A stretch of 41,066 nucleotides of DNA from an uncultured Pelagibacteraceae bacterium (GCA_902607945.1 CACLMD010000007.1:1-41066); one strand, 5' to 3'; shown: positions 17,232-26,761, numbered from the stretch's first letter. Program-made: numbers and translations. Notes: generated by a model from the sequence alone, not told the origin.

Positions 17232-17568
17232 ATTAAAAGATAAAAAGTGCAAACCATGTGAAGGTGGTGTAATTCCTTTTAATATTTCAGAAATACACAA
17301 ATATCAAAAAAAGGTAGATGGTTGGAATATTATTAAAAATGATAAAGATATTTTTTTTTTAGAAAAAAAATTTAAATTTAAGGATTTTAAAGATAGTCAA
17401 AATTTTGTAAATAATGTTGGAAAGATTTCAGAAGGAGAGGGACACCATCCAGAAATTCTTTTTGGCTGGGGTTATGCGAAGATCAATATTACTACCCATG
17501 CCATTGAAGGTTTATCTGAAAATGATTTTATTTTAGCATCTAAAATTGATCAAATTACTAATGCCTGA
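17224..17568 (+). CDS. phhB: Pterin-4a-carbinolamine dehydratase
   Basis: Dehydrates 4a-hydroxytetrahydrobiopterin-type carbinolamines, in some bacteria assisting phenylalanine hydroxylase, in others in molybdopterin or folate chemistry. The active-site pattern is clear: GEGHHPEI (His74-His75-Pro76), then NITTHAIEGLSENDF with His92, and Asp109 near the end. The 114-residue length is normal. No aromatic amino acid hydroxylase is seen in the window, so its pathway is open. It overlaps the upstream sulfotransferase by 8 bases and the convergent purH by 11. Confidence 0.93.
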   Translation: MNKLKDKKCKPCEGGVIPFNISEIHKYQKKVDGWNIIKNDKDIFFLEKKFKFKDFKDSQNFVNNVGKISEGEGHHPEILFGWGYAKINITTHAIEGLSENDFILASKIDQITNA

Positions 17569-19096
17569 AATGTCTTGTCTTAGAGAATACTAAAACAGTA
17601 TCTGTCTCATTTGCAAATTTGATAATTTCTTTATCCCTAATAGATCCTGCCGGCTGGATTACAGCTTTTACACCCGATTGTACTAATTTTTCAATTCCAT
17701 CAATAAATGGAAAGAAAGCATCAGAAGCAGCGACTATATCTGATAATGGTTTTGTAAACTTCCTCATTTTATTAATTGCTATTTCACAGCTATCTAATCT
17801 ACTGGGTTGACCAGCTCCAATACCGACTGTCGTTTTATTAGAAGCTAAAACTATTGCATTTGATTTTACATATCTACAAACATTAAAAGCAAATATTAAA
17901 TCATTGAATTGAGATTTTGATGGTTTTTTCTTTGATACAATTTTAAAATCAATCTTTTTAAAAATTTTTCTATCTTCTGATTGTATCAAAAAATTTTCAT
18001 TGACTGAATTAAAATTTAGATTTTCAGAAATAGTAAAGTTAGAAGCATCTATCAACCTTAAATTTTTTTTTCTCTTTAAAATTTTAAGAGCATTTTGATC
18101 AAAGTTATTCCCAATTATTACTTCTAAAAATAATTTGTTTAACTCTAAAGCTAACTTTTTTTTAATTCTAAAATTACAGCAAACTATTCCACCAAAAGCA
18201 CTTATTGGGTCACAGTTAATTGCTGATTTATAGGATTCAACACTATCTTTTAAAATAGATACCCCACATGGATTTGCATGTTTAACTATTACTACCCCAG
18301 TATTTTTGGTTAGAGATTTAGAAATTAATAATGAAGAAAAAATATCATTATAGTTATTATAGCCTAATTCTTTTCCATGGAGTTGTTTGATCTTTAATAA
18401 ATGATTTTTTGAATAAATCGCACTTTCTTGGTGTGGATTTTCACCATATTTGAGTTTTTTAATTAAGTTTCCGTAGAAAATTTTTTTTTTTGGAAAATGA
18501 TTATTTGTAATTTTGTTAAAATAACTTGAGATTAGCGCATCGTAGTAAGCAGTTTCTGTAAATGCTATTTGAGACATTTTTTTTCTAAAATCTTTAGACG
18601 TTGAACCTTTAAACTTTACGATTTCTTTGATAAGCTCGTCATACTGTGATTTTGATGTTATAACAGTCACATACTTGTAATTTTTTGCTGCTGCCCTAAC
18701 CATAGTTGGGCCACCAATATCTATATTTTCAATTATTTTTTTATGGTTAGAATTATTTTTTAAAGTTTCTTCAAATGGATAAAAATTTACAATTATCAGG
18801 TCAATATTTTTAAAATTATTTTTTATTAAATCTTGATAATGAGATTTATTGTTTCTTTTATAAAGAATTCCGGCATGAATTTTTGGATGTAATGTTTTAA
18901 CTCTTCCGTCTAAAATCTCAGGTGAGTCAGTATATTCTGATATTTCAGTGCATTTAAATTTTAATTTTTTTATTTCTTTATAAGTTCCACCAGAACTAAT
19001 AATTTCAATTTTATTTTTTTTTAAAGTACTTAATAAAGGTTTTAAATTTTTTTTATCAGATACGGAAATTAGAGCTCTTTTAATTTTTTTCATCAA
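17558..19096 (-). CDS. purH: Bifunctional AICAR transformylase / IMP cyclohydrolase
   Basis: Performs the last two steps of IMP synthesis. The N-terminal MGS-like cyclohydrolase domain shows ALISVSDK, ISSGGTY, ILDGRVKTLHPKIHAGIL and NFYPFE. The C-terminal transformylase has KYGENPHQ, GYNNYND, and the catalytic KHANPCG (Lys272-His273), followed by GIGAGQPSR and SDAFFPFIDG. The length of 512 is standard. It overlaps the upstream heparinase-like gene by 4 bases. The order rpe, heparinase, purH in one minus-strand run resembles other alphaproteobacteria. Confidence 0.97.
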   Translation of the reverse strand: MMKKIKRALISVSDKKNLKPLLSTLKKNKIEIISSGGTYKEIKKLKFKCTEISEYTDSPEILDGRVKTLHPKIHAGILYKRNNKSHYQDLIKNNFKNIDLIIVNFYPFEETLKNNSNHKKIIENIDIGGPTMVRAAAKNYKYVTVITSKSQYDELIKEIVKFKGSTSKDFRKKMSQIAFTETAYYDALISSYFNKITNNHFPKKKIFYGNLIKKLKYGENPHQESAIYSKNHLLKIKQLHGKELGYNNYNDIFSSLLISKSLTKNTGVVIVKHANPCGVSILKDSVESYKSAINCDPISAFGGIVCCNFRIKKKLALELNKLFLEVIIGNNFDQNALKILKRKKNLRLIDASNFTISENLNFNSVNENFLIQSEDRKIFKKIDFKIVSKKKPSKSQFNDLIFAFNVCRYVKSNAIVLASNKTTVGIGAGQPSRLDSCEIAINKMRKFTKPLSDIVAASDAFFPFIDGIEKLVQSGVKAVIQPAGSIRDKEIIKFANETDTVLVFSKTRHFRH

Positions 19097-20721
19097 ATTT
19101 TACTTAATTCCCAAACAATATTTTCATTTTGATTGCTTGTAATTCCAGAAATAAAAATATTTTGGTTTTGAGTATAAGAATTTTTATTACCAAAATATAA
19201 TCCATTATCAATATTAATATCGAAGTTACTACAAGTAAACTTCCAGCCTTCATCATCTAACTCTATTAGAATTGAATTATTGTCCTGTGTTTTCATTAAT
19301 TTTACATCAGGTTCTAGATGAAACCGGATATCAAATTTAATGTTTAAATTTATTTTTTTATTTAAAATTTTATCTATACCTACAAATTTAAATTGTTCAG
19401 GGTAAAATTCAATCTCTCGTTCATGGGTTGTATTATATTTCTTATGATATCCACTATGAGAAGCATTTATTTTCCAATAATTTTTTTCAAAAATAATATT
19501 CTTTTTTAAAATTCTCAAACCATAATCTACTAGATAACCATTATTATATTTTTTGTAATGACATGAAGAGTTATCATCAATAACTAATGTATTATGAGTT
19601 GCTGTTGATTTTGAAAGTACAACTAATTTATTGTTTTTACCTTCATAATATCCACAATTACTAATTAATTTTTTCCCATTTGAGTTTATCTCAAAAGAAA
19701 GTGCCCCAGATTGATACTTCGAAGAAAATTTAGAGGAAGGAGGAGCTCCTACATCCATTACTATAGATATCTTTTTATTATATAAAATTGCATAACCACC
19801 AAATTCTTTATTTTCATTTTTAAATTTATAACCAAATCTTTTTAAGTATTGATCAAATTCAGAGTTATTAGAAATATTATTTCCATTCATTAAGATATTA
19901 GATTTTATATTTTGCCATAAAAAGGCATATCCTTGTCCCAAATAATAGATAGTCTCATTTATGTGTTCTGGAATATCGATTTGAGCTTCCTTAAACCACT
20001 CTCTAATTAAGATATAATATTTAAGATAAAAAGTTAATTGTTTAATATTTCTAGATTTTGGAAATCCGTAATTATCAAAAGCACGGTTAGATATTTTTTT
20101 TAATAAATTTAATCCATAGGGTAAGTAGTTTTTTGCATCTTTGTAGCATATACCAACTAAAATAATAGCAGCACAGCCAATCATTTTATCATCAATTGTT
20201 TTTGAATTATTTATTTGATTAATTAAGTGATTAGTTTGTTTTTGTATCATTTTATTAAATTGATATAGGTAATCTTTGTCACCTTCTTCAATTGTGAGAT
20301 TATGACTTGAAAGCCAAGCTATAATTCTTTTTGAAGTTAGATCAAATTCCCAACTTTTAGAATTATATCTTAAATTTTTTTCTATCCAGCTTGAAATAAT
20401 TTTTTGTGTATTTTTTTTTGATGATTTTAAATCAAGACTAAAAAACCAGTAAAAATTATTTAGTTTTCTAAATTTGTTAATATTTATGTTTCTATTATTC
20501 CATAAATTTTCAGTCATAATATCATCTACATTAATTTTTTTTGTTTGATATTTTATTAATGATGAAAGCAAATGTGGACTTGGTTTATAAAATAAATCCT
20601 CATTATTTATATTTGAAATTTTTTTGTCATAGTAATCTGAAATTAGATAAATATTTCTAATCTGATTTGACGTGCTTAAAAAAATTTGACTAATGAAATT
20701 TAAGGAATTTCTTAAAATCAT
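19093..20721 (-). CDS. Heparinase II/III-like protein
   Basis: A 542-residue protein with an alpha/alpha-toroid-like N-terminal half and a C-terminal heparinase II/III (PF07940-type) beta-sandwich. The C-terminal landmarks are GGYAILYNKKISIVMDVG, then SKYQSGALSFEINSNGKKLISNCG and STATHNTLVIDD (shown in pieces; roughly residues 305-385). The last carries the family's conserved His in 'HnTl.id'. No clear signal peptide is visible. The characterised family cleaves heparin-like acidic polysaccharides, but this alphaproteobacterial subgroup next to purH has no established substrate. It sits between rpe and purH with 4-base gap or overlap on both sides, so it belongs to that operon. Confidence 0.86.
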   Translation of the reverse strand: MILRNSLNFISQIFLSTSNQIRNIYLISDYYDKKISNINNEDLFYKPSPHLLSSLIKYQTKKINVDDIMTENLWNNRNININKFRKLNNFYWFFSLDLKSSKKNTQKIISSWIEKNLRYNSKSWEFDLTSKRIIAWLSSHNLTIEEGDKDYLYQFNKMIQKQTNHLINQINNSKTIDDKMIGCAAIILVGICYKDAKNYLPYGLNLLKKISNRAFDNYGFPKSRNIKQLTFYLKYYILIREWFKEAQIDIPEHINETIYYLGQGYAFLWQNIKSNILMNGNNISNNSEFDQYLKRFGYKFKNENKEFGGYAILYNKKISIVMDVGAPPSSKFSSKYQSGALSFEINSNGKKLISNCGYYEGKNNKLVVLSKSTATHNTLVIDDNSSCHYKKYNNGYLVDYGLRILKKNIIFEKNYWKINASHSGYHKKYNTTHEREIEFYPEQFKFVGIDKILNKKINLNIKFDIRFHLEPDVKLMKTQDNNSILIELDDEGWKFTCSNFDINIDNGLYFGNKNSYTQNQNIFISGITSNQNENIVWELSKI

Positions 20722-20725
20722 TTAA

Positions 20726-21385
20726 TTACGAAGATTTTAATAAATCTATATTTTTTTTTATGTCTCCATTATTACTTTTAAATATTGTAGTTCCTGAGAC
20801 TAGAATATTTGCACCTGCTTCAATCGCAATTTTTGAATTTTGAAAGTTTATTCCACCATCAATTTCAATATCAAAATCAATATTTTTTTCTTTTTGAATA
20901 ATTTTAAGTTCTTTTATTTTTTCTAAAACTTCAGGCATAAACTTTTGACCACCAAAGCCAGGATTGACACTCATAATTAAAACTAAATCAATTTGATTTA
21001 AATAATCTTTAATTATACTAACCTTTGTCTCAGGATTTAAAGATATCCCAACTTTTTTCTTTAATTCTTTAATTTTAGAAATTGAAGCTGATAAATCTTT
21101 TGTTGCTTCTGGGTGAATAGTAATAATGTCGGCGCCTGCATCAGAGTAAGCTTCTATATATTTGTGTACTGGTGAAATCATTAAATGAACATCAAATTTA
21201 ATTGAACTGTTTTTTTTAAGCGCTTTAATAACAGGCGGACCTATTGTTAAATTAGGAACAAAATGACCATCCATAACATCAACATGTATTAAGTCGGCTC
21301 CTGCTTCTTCTAATCTTCTAATTTCATTACCAAGCTGACTAAAGTCAGCAGATAAAATTGATGGTGATATTTGTATTTTTTTCAT
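20726..21385 (-). CDS. rpe: Ribulose-phosphate 3-epimerase
   Basis: TIM-barrel epimerase interconverting ribulose-5-phosphate and xylulose-5-phosphate in the pentose phosphate pathway. Active-site motifs: SPSILSADF, HVDVMDGHFVPN (His34, Asp36), FDVHLMI (His67), MSVNPGFGGQ and the second catalytic aspartate in EIDGGIN. The phosphate-binding ILVSGTTIF is near the C-terminus. The length of 219 is normal. It leads the rpe-heparinase-purH unit and follows a small membrane gene with a 28-base gap. Confidence 0.96.
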   Translation of the reverse strand: MKKIQISPSILSADFSQLGNEIRRLEEAGADLIHVDVMDGHFVPNLTIGPPVIKALKKNSSIKFDVHLMISPVHKYIEAYSDAGADIITIHPEATKDLSASISKIKELKKKVGISLNPETKVSIIKDYLNQIDLVLIMSVNPGFGGQKFMPEVLEKIKELKIIQKEKNIDFDIEIDGGINFQNSKIAIEAGANILVSGTTIFKSNNGDIKKNIDLLKSS

Positions 21386-21413
21386 TGATTACTTTGATTA
21401 CTAGTATCAATTT

Positions 21414-21770
21414 TTAAAATTTTATTGAATTAAAAAATTGATAAATTTGTCTAGATATCTCACTTTCGAGAGGAAAAGAAAGCATTCCCATTACTGAATA
21501 ACCTAAAATATAAGGCATAAGATAAAACCTAATCATAAAAAAAAACCAAGCAACATAAATTGGTATCAAGGGTTGAATTATAAAGGATGGGGTAATAGGT
21601 TTGAATATATTAAGTAAAGGGTTTGTAAATTTTACAAAAACTCTCATAAAGAAAAATTGAGAGTCTTCTCTTTGGAAAATATTCATAGCAACCCTCCCAA
21701 TTAAGGTCCACATAACGATACCAAGAATATAATCTATAATATAAACAAGGGGGTGAAAGTTGGCTGACAT
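21414..21770 (-). CDS. YggT-like small membrane protein (divergent)
   Basis: 118 residues with two hydrophobic regions (about 8-28 and 64-92). The pattern IDYILGIVMWTLIGRVAMN, then FVKFTNPLLNIFKPITPSF resembles YggT/CCB3-type proteins ('t.P.l..ir...P..g'), and can be compared with the clear YggT at 37541 in this window (LTDPFLNRIRRFLPNLG). Function is unknown; YggT proteins are linked to envelope or cytochrome assembly in a few cases. The similarity is by eye, so the family call is moderate. It precedes rpe on the same strand. Confidence 0.6.
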   Translation of the reverse strand: MSANFHPLVYIIDYILGIVMWTLIGRVAMNIFQREDSQFFFMRVFVKFTNPLLNIFKPITPSFIIQPLIPIYVAWFFFMIRFYLMPYILGYSVMGMLSFPLESEISRQIYQFFNSIKF

Positions 21771-21802
21771 TAATTATTTTATAACTTATTGAGAGATGAA
21801 AT

Positions 21803-21829
21803 AAAAGGGGCGAACTAATCGCCCCTTAA
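21803..21829 (-). terminator. Intrinsic terminator of the Na+/solute symporter operon
   Basis: GGGGCGA (21807-21813) pairs with TCGCCCC (21819-21825) around a 5-base loop, extended by two A-T pairs. Read on the minus strand the stem is followed by TTTTATTT. It lies 17 bases after the symporter stop. It is the clearest GC hairpin in the window. Confidence 0.82.
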
Positions 21830-21845
21830 AAGATTTTAGTGATAG

Positions 21846-23648
21846 TTAGATAACAGATTTACCCGCAGGCACTCTTACGTTATCAACCATTTTTTGAGTA
21901 GCTGCATTTGGTGCTGAAGTCATTAAACTTACAACAACCATTGCCACTAAACTTACTGCAGATCCGAAGATACCAAATGTTAACTGTGTAATACCTAAGA
22001 ATCCACTTCCACCATTTCGTACCCAAATTAGGTAACCCATACCAGAAATAAGACCTAAAGCCATACCAGCTATAGCACCTTCTCTGTTAGCTCGTTTCCA
22101 CCATACACCAAGTACAAGTGGGAAGAACAAGCCAGACATCGCAAAGTCAAAAGCCCAAATTACTGAACCTAAGATACCTTGGATCTCCATTGCTGCAATA
22201 GTTGCTCCAGCAAAACCAATTACTACAAGTAATACCCTTGCAACAGTTAGTCTTTTTGCCGTCTCTGCTTTTGGATCAATGATCTTATAGTAAACATCAT
22301 GTGAAATCGCATTAGCAATTGCTAGAATCAAACCATCAGCTGTTGACATGGCAGCAGCCATACCTCCAGCAGCAACTAGACCTGAGATCACGTATGGCAA
22401 CCCAGCTATTTCTGGTGTTGCTAATACTACGGCTTTACCACCCATGAAAAACTCATTTAATTCAAGAGTTCCATTTCCGTTAAAGTCGCTAACAAACATC
22501 AGATTAGCCTGGTTCCAGTTTTGATACCAGTCTATCGCTTGAACTTCTGCTATTGATTTACCGATAATACCAGTTGGTAATGATGGATCAATCAATGACA
22601 ATTTAGATAGTGTCGCTAACATTGGCGCAGAAGAATATAATAGGAAGATAAAGAATAATGACCAACCTACTGATTTTCTTGCTGCTTTTACACTTGGAGT
22701 CGTAAAGTATCTCATCATCACGTGAGGCAATGAAGCTGTTCCCATCATCATTGCTAGTGCTAATGAAATAAACGCCCATGGTGTAGCATTTACTGCAGAG
22801 TGAGCTTTAGTAATTCCAGCCAACCCTTTAGGCACATTTGCTAGATCAGCAGCAGAATTTTTTACAAATCCAAACTGTTGTTCTAACTCACCAATTCTAG
22901 CTACTTCATCAGCTAACATAAAGTGAGGGAAAAAACCTGCCCCAATTTCGTTACTGATCCAGAATACTGGAAGTAAGTAAGCTATAATTAGTACAATGTA
23001 TTGTGCAACCTGTGTCCAAGTTACCCCTCTCATACCACCTAACATTGAACATAGTAAGATACTTACTAATCCAACATAAACTGCGTATTGGAATGGGATA
23101 TCAAGAGCAACAGATGCAATAGTACCTGTAGCGTTAATTTGTGCAGTCACATAGGTAAATGAAGCAACAGTTAAAACTACTACTGCAAGAAACCTAGTTA
23201 AATTACCACCATATCTTGTACCAATAAAATCTGGAACTGTATAACAGCCAAATTTTCTTAGGTAAGGTGCTAATAAAGTTGCAACCAACACGTAACCACC
23301 AGTCCAACCAACAAGTAGTGCCATATAACCGTAACCTTTAAAGTAAATACCGCCTGCCATTGCAACGAATGAAGCACCAGACATCCAGTCTGCTGCTGTC
23401 GCCATTCCGTTGAATACAGTTGGAACTTGTCTTCCAGCTACGTAATATGCATCTGCTTGGGCTGTTCTTGATAGCCAACCTATTAATGCATAGATGAATA
23501 TTGTAAAACACACAAAAGCGATACCTATTGCTTTAGCGGTCATACCCATCTGTTCACCAATTGCCATTAGAATTATAAAACCTATAAAACCTCCAGTATA
23601 GATTCCGTAAACCCTAGGCAAATTGTCTATAAATTTACCTTTAATCAT
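21846..23648 (-). CDS. Na+/solute symporter, large subunit (acetate permease-like, VC2705 type)
   Basis: A 600-residue sodium:solute symporter family protein with about 13 hydrophobic segments. It is of the type that pairs with a DUF4212 small subunit, and it lies near acetyl-CoA synthetase, so acetate or another short carboxylate is the likely substrate. SSS-family landmarks include YVAGRQVPTVFNGMATAADW at 69-88, the GGMRGVTWTQVAQY segment (204-217) and the STADGLILAIANAISHD segment (435-451). Between two membrane segments, residues 388-399 form an EF-hand-like loop. Codons appear richer in C-ending forms than neighbouring genes, consistent with strong expression. The ATG overlaps the small-subunit stop by one base, with a GAGGA SD. 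Confidence 0.92.
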   Translation of the reverse strand: MIKGKFIDNLPRVYGIYTGGFIGFIILMAIGEQMGMTAKAIGIAFVCFTIFIYALIGWLSRTAQADAYYVAGRQVPTVFNGMATAADWMSGASFVAMAGGIYFKGYGYMALLVGWTGGYVLVATLLAPYLRKFGCYTVPDFIGTRYGGNLTRFLAVVVLTVASFTYVTAQINATGTIASVALDIPFQYAVYVGLVSILLCSMLGGMRGVTWTQVAQYIVLIIAYLLPVFWISNEIGAGFFPHFMLADEVARIGELEQQFGFVKNSAADLANVPKGLAGITKAHSAVNATPWAFISLALAMMMGTASLPHVMMRYFTTPSVKAARKSVGWSLFFIFLLYSSAPMLATLSKLSLIDPSLPTGIIGKSIAEVQAIDWYQNWNQANLMFVSDFNGNGTLELNEFFMGGKAVVLATPEIAGLPYVISGLVAAGGMAAAMSTADGLILAIANAISHDVYYKIIDPKAETAKRLTVARVLLVVIGFAGATIAAMEIQGILGSVIWAFDFAMSGLFFPLVLGVWWKRANREGAIAGMALGLISGMGYLIWVRNGGSGFLGITQLTFGIFGSAVSLVAMVVVSLMTSAPNAATQKMVDNVRVPAGKSVI

Positions 23649-23908
23649 TAACTATCCTCACTTTCTGAGAAGCCGAATTCTTCGTCAATTTTTTCTTGCC
23701 TTCCTGCAAACCAGAAAATTAGGATTACAAAAATTCCAAGAGAACCCTGACAAGTGAACCAATAAGTTAAAGGGTAACCAAATGGTCCCCCAACTTCGTT
23801 CATTTCAGCTCCAAAAAGGAAGATGCCAATTGAGAATACAAACCAGATTGCTAAAGTAACAAATAGCAGACCTCTAGTTTTTTCCCAGTGTTGTTCATTT
23901 TTTGACAT
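23648..23908 (-). CDS. Na+/solute symporter, small subunit (DUF4212)
   Basis: 86 residues with two membrane segments (about 14-33 and 46-66). Hallmarks of the DUF4212 small subunit: HWEKTRGLLFVTLAIWF, the LNEVGGPFGYPLTYW-like segment (here MNEVGGPFGYPLTYW) and ACQGSLGIFVILI-like TCQGSLGIFVILIFW. It is always found with the VC2705-type large subunit. It presumably helps assembly or stability of the transporter. A strong SD site precedes it. It leads the two-gene operon. Confidence 0.92.
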   Translation of the reverse strand: MSKNEQHWEKTRGLLFVTLAIWFVFSIGIFLFGAEMNEVGGPFGYPLTYWFTCQGSLGIFVILIFWFAGRQEKIDEEFGFSESEDS

Positions 23909-23913
23909 TTATA

Positions 23914-23920
23914 CCTCTCT
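23914..23920 (-). promoter_or_regulatory. Strong Shine-Dalgarno site for the symporter small subunit
   Basis: Read on the minus strand, AGAGAGG lies 5 bases before the ATG. Most genes here lack an SD, so this suggests efficient translation of the symporter. A perfect 10-base palindrome AGTTATAACT follows just upstream at 23925-23934, overlapping a possible -10 element. Confidence 0.55.
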
Positions 23921-24008
23921 CATTAGTTATAACTGGAAAAACATACCCATTATGAAAGATAATAAAAGTGTAAAAATTACTCATATTAGTGATTTTTTTG
24001 GTCTATAA

Positions 24009-24653
24009 ATGACTAATAACGTTGTTTTTATGGAAAAATATAAATTTACCTGGAGAGACCTGTCTTTGAATGATTTTAAGACATATTTCTTTTCTTTATT
24101 TAAGGCCTTCATTCCAAAGAAAAAAATTAAAAGCTTTGATGAATTAGAAGAATTTATTCAAATGAAATCAGCCTGGGTTTCGCAAGTCACCCTCTATGGT
24201 TATTTGAAAACTAGAATTGGAACAAGATATGTTCTTCATTTTGACAATGAAGAATTTATGAAATCTGTAAATTTAGCTAAATGGAATATTTATGCTGTTT
24301 CTCTTCAGGATCTAACTTTCTTTGCATTCTCTTATTTAAAAGTCCATTTTAACTTAGAGGAAGTGAATAAAGCTAAAGAAATTTTTTTAAAGATTTTAGA
24401 TGATGAAACTTCTAATAACATGCCGCTTGATATAATTGAGGAAGCTAAAAAATCTTTTAATCAAAGGTTAGAAAAAATTAATTGGGAAAGTTATTATAAT
24501 GATATTCCATTTAATCAAAGTGCTTTATCTTTACACAAATGGGCTCCAATAGCTGATGAGTTGAAATCATTAGATAGAAAAATTGTTTTAAATTCTTCAA
24601 TTCTTAAATGGGATGTAATTAAAAAAGAATTTAGGGAAAGAGTCGAATTTTAA
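24009..24653 (+). CDS. Conserved-looking protein of unknown function beside acs and the symporter
   Basis: 214 residues, soluble, no signal peptide and no membrane segment. I do not recognise the family. It has an N-terminal [19 protein letters not shown], a [23 protein letters not shown]-containing region, [13 protein letters not shown], and a predominantly helical, charged C-terminal half. It starts 100 bases from the divergent symporter small subunit and its 3' end overlaps the convergent acs by 4 bases. Its location between acetate uptake and acetate activation suggests a role connected with them, but this is guesswork from context. An internal ATG eight codons in is an alternative start. 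Confidence 0.75.
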   Translation: MTNNVVFMEKYKFTWRDLSLNDFKTYFFSLFKAFIPKKKIKSFDELEEFIQMKSAWVSQVTLYGYLKTRIGTRYVLHFDNEEFMKSVNLAKWNIYAVSLQDLTFFAFSYLKVHFNLEEVNKAKEIFLKILDDETSNNMPLDIIEEAKKSFNQRLEKINWESYYNDIPFNQSALSLHKWAPIADELKSLDRKIVLNSSILKWDVIKKEFRERVEF

Positions 24654-26743
24654 GTATTTTTTCGATTATCTACTAAACTTTCAACAACACTAGGATCAGC
24701 TAAAGTAGTAGTGTCACCTAATTGATTATGTTCATTCGCTGCAATCTTCCTTAAAATTCTTCTCATAATTTTACCCGATCTTGTTTTTGGCAATCCAGGA
24801 GTAAAATGAATTAAATCAGGTGTTGCAAGAGGGCCTATCTGTTTTCTTACCCACAGTTTTAAATCCCTTTCAAGTTCACCTGTTTCTGTTTCGTTAGAAT
24901 TTAAAGTTACATAACAATATAAACCATTACCTTTTATATCGTGTGGATATCCTACAACAGCAGCCTCAGCTACTTTAGGATGAGCAACAAAAGCACTTTC
25001 AATTTCTGCTGTACCTAGATTATGTCCAGATACAATAATTACATCATCTACTCTTCCTGTGATCCAATAATATCCATCTTTATCTCTTTTACAACCATCG
25101 CCAGTAAAATATTTTCCATCGAATTGAGAAAAATACGTGTCTATAAATCTTTGATGATCACCATAAACTGTTCTCATTTGTCCTGGCCAAGACTGAGATA
25201 TACAAAGTCTTCCTTCACCAGCTCCTTTTATTTCTTTTCCATCTTTATTTAAAAGAGAAGGTTTAATTCCATAAAAAGGCTTTGTAGCAGAACCAGGTTT
25301 TAATGGTATTGCTCCAGTTTGAGGTGCTATCATTATTCCACCTGTTTCTGTTTGCCACCAAGTATCAACTATAGGACACTTAGAATTTCCTACCGTTTTA
25401 TAATACCACATCCATGCCTCAGGGTTTATTGGCTCTCCTACAGTTCCTAATAATTTTAAGGATTTTCTTGATGTTTTATTAACAGGACCATCACCTTCCC
25501 TCATTAATGCCCTAATAGCCGTTGGTGCGGTGTAAAAAGTATTAACTTTATATTTATCAATTATCTGCCACCATCTTGAATTATCAGGATAATTAGGGAT
25601 CCCCTCAAACATTATAGTTGTTGCTCCATTAGCAAGAGGTCCATAAATAATATAGCTATGTCCTGTAACCCAACCTATGTCAGCAGTACACCAATAAACA
25701 TCTTTTGGTTTATAATTAAAAATATATTGATGGGTTATTGATGCATAAACCATGTAACCACCTGTAGTATGTAGTACACCCTTTGGCTTTCCAGTCGATC
25801 CGGAAGTATAAAGGATAAACAGTGGATCTTCCGCATTCATCTCTTCGGGCTCACAATGAGAAGAAGCATCTTTAATCAAATCATGATACCAAACATCTCT
25901 AAAACTATTCCATTCAATTTCGTTTCCTGTTCTTTTGACTACAATACATTTTTTTACATTTGGACAGCTTTGAAGTGCTTCATCAGTTGTTGCTTTTAAA
26001 GGAATTGTTTTTCCTCCTCTAACACCTTCATCTGCTGTAATAATATATTCTGACTCACAATCGTTAACTCTACCTGAAATAGAATCTGCAGAGAATCCTC
26101 CAAAAATAATTGAATGAACAGCACCTATTCTTGCACAAGCTAACATTAAAATTGCTAGTTCAGGTATCATTGTAAGATAAATAGTAACTCGATCTCCTTT
26201 TTGGATTCCTAATTTTTTTAAACCATTTGCTGCTCTAGAAACTTTTTGATGAAGTTGCTTATATGAAATTTTTTGATTATCTTTTGGATCATCCCCAACC
26301 CAAATTATTGCAGTTTTATCTTTTTTATCTTTCAAATGTCTGTCTATACAGTTTGCTGATGCATTTAAAGTTCCATCATAAAACCATTTAATCTTAACAT
26401 CTTTAGAACTATATTTGACTTCTTTAATTTTTTTATAATTTTTTATCCAAGTTATTCTTTTTCCTTCTTTTTTCCAAAATCCATCATTATTTTTAATCGA
26501 CTCATTATATTTTTTTTGATATTGAGATTTATTTACTAAGCCTGCTCTTCCCCACTCGGGTTTGGTTTTAATAATTAGTTCAGAAGGTGTATCTATTTTA
26601 TTAGATTTTATACTGTTTCTTTTTTTTTTAACTTTTCTTCTACGTACTTTTTTTTTAGAAGTTTTTTTTTTAACTTTTCTTCTACTTACTTTTTTTTTAG
26701 AAGTTTTTTTTTTAACTTTTCTTCTTTTCTTTTTTTTTGGCAT
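24650..26743 (-). CDS. acs: Acetyl-CoA synthetase with a lysine/arginine-rich repeat N-terminus
   Basis: AMP-forming acetate:CoA ligase. Adenylation motifs: [15 protein letters not shown] (312-322 for the core), [10 protein letters not shown], and [20 protein letters not shown]; the C-terminal catalytic lysine is in SGKIMRR (Lys658), the site commonly acetylated to switch off Acs. The 697 residues exceed the usual 650 or so because of an extra N-terminal segment of about 50 residues. This is built from tandem copies of a 14-residue basic unit (KKKTSKKK-V-x-RRKV). Core similarity to other Acs starts near [13 protein letters not shown] at 71. No in-frame ATG, GTG or TTG lies between residue 1 and the core, so the extension cannot be dismissed as a wrong start. 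It is the only acs visible here and probably works with the symporter. Confidence 0.95.
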   Translation of the reverse strand: MPKKKKRRKVKKKTSKKKVSRRKVKKKTSKKKVRRRKVKKKRNSIKSNKIDTPSELIIKTKPEWGRAGLVNKSQYQKKYNESIKNNDGFWKKEGKRITWIKNYKKIKEVKYSSKDVKIKWFYDGTLNASANCIDRHLKDKKDKTAIIWVGDDPKDNQKISYKQLHQKVSRAANGLKKLGIQKGDRVTIYLTMIPELAILMLACARIGAVHSIIFGGFSADSISGRVNDCESEYIITADEGVRGGKTIPLKATTDEALQSCPNVKKCIVVKRTGNEIEWNSFRDVWYHDLIKDASSHCEPEEMNAEDPLFILYTSGSTGKPKGVLHTTGGYMVYASITHQYIFNYKPKDVYWCTADIGWVTGHSYIIYGPLANGATTIMFEGIPNYPDNSRWWQIIDKYKVNTFYTAPTAIRALMREGDGPVNKTSRKSLKLLGTVGEPINPEAWMWYYKTVGNSKCPIVDTWWQTETGGIMIAPQTGAIPLKPGSATKPFYGIKPSLLNKDGKEIKGAGEGRLCISQSWPGQMRTVYGDHQRFIDTYFSQFDGKYFTGDGCKRDKDGYYWITGRVDDVIIVSGHNLGTAEIESAFVAHPKVAEAAVVGYPHDIKGNGLYCYVTLNSNETETGELERDLKLWVRKQIGPLATPDLIHFTPGLPKTRSGKIMRRILRKIAANEHNQLGDTTTLADPSVVESLVDNRKNT
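26629..26737. repeat. 42-base tandem repeat coding for the basic acs N-terminus
   Basis: TAACTTTTCTTC begins at 26629, 26671 and 26713, exactly 42 bases apart, giving about 2.6 copies. Differences between copies are few (one or two bases). The unit encodes 14 residues in the acs frame. The poly-T/poly-A tracts would make it prone to slippage and copy-number change. Confidence 0.9.
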
Positions 26744-26761
26744 AAGTTATAAATTTTTTAA

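Noticed and set aside
23909-24008. Riboswitch upstream of the symporter operon
   Set aside because: The 100-base spacer shows no recognisable aptamer core, only a 10-base palindrome and an SD.
26629-26737. CRISPR-like direct repeats
   Set aside because: The repeats are head-to-tail without unique spacers and are coding in the acs frame.
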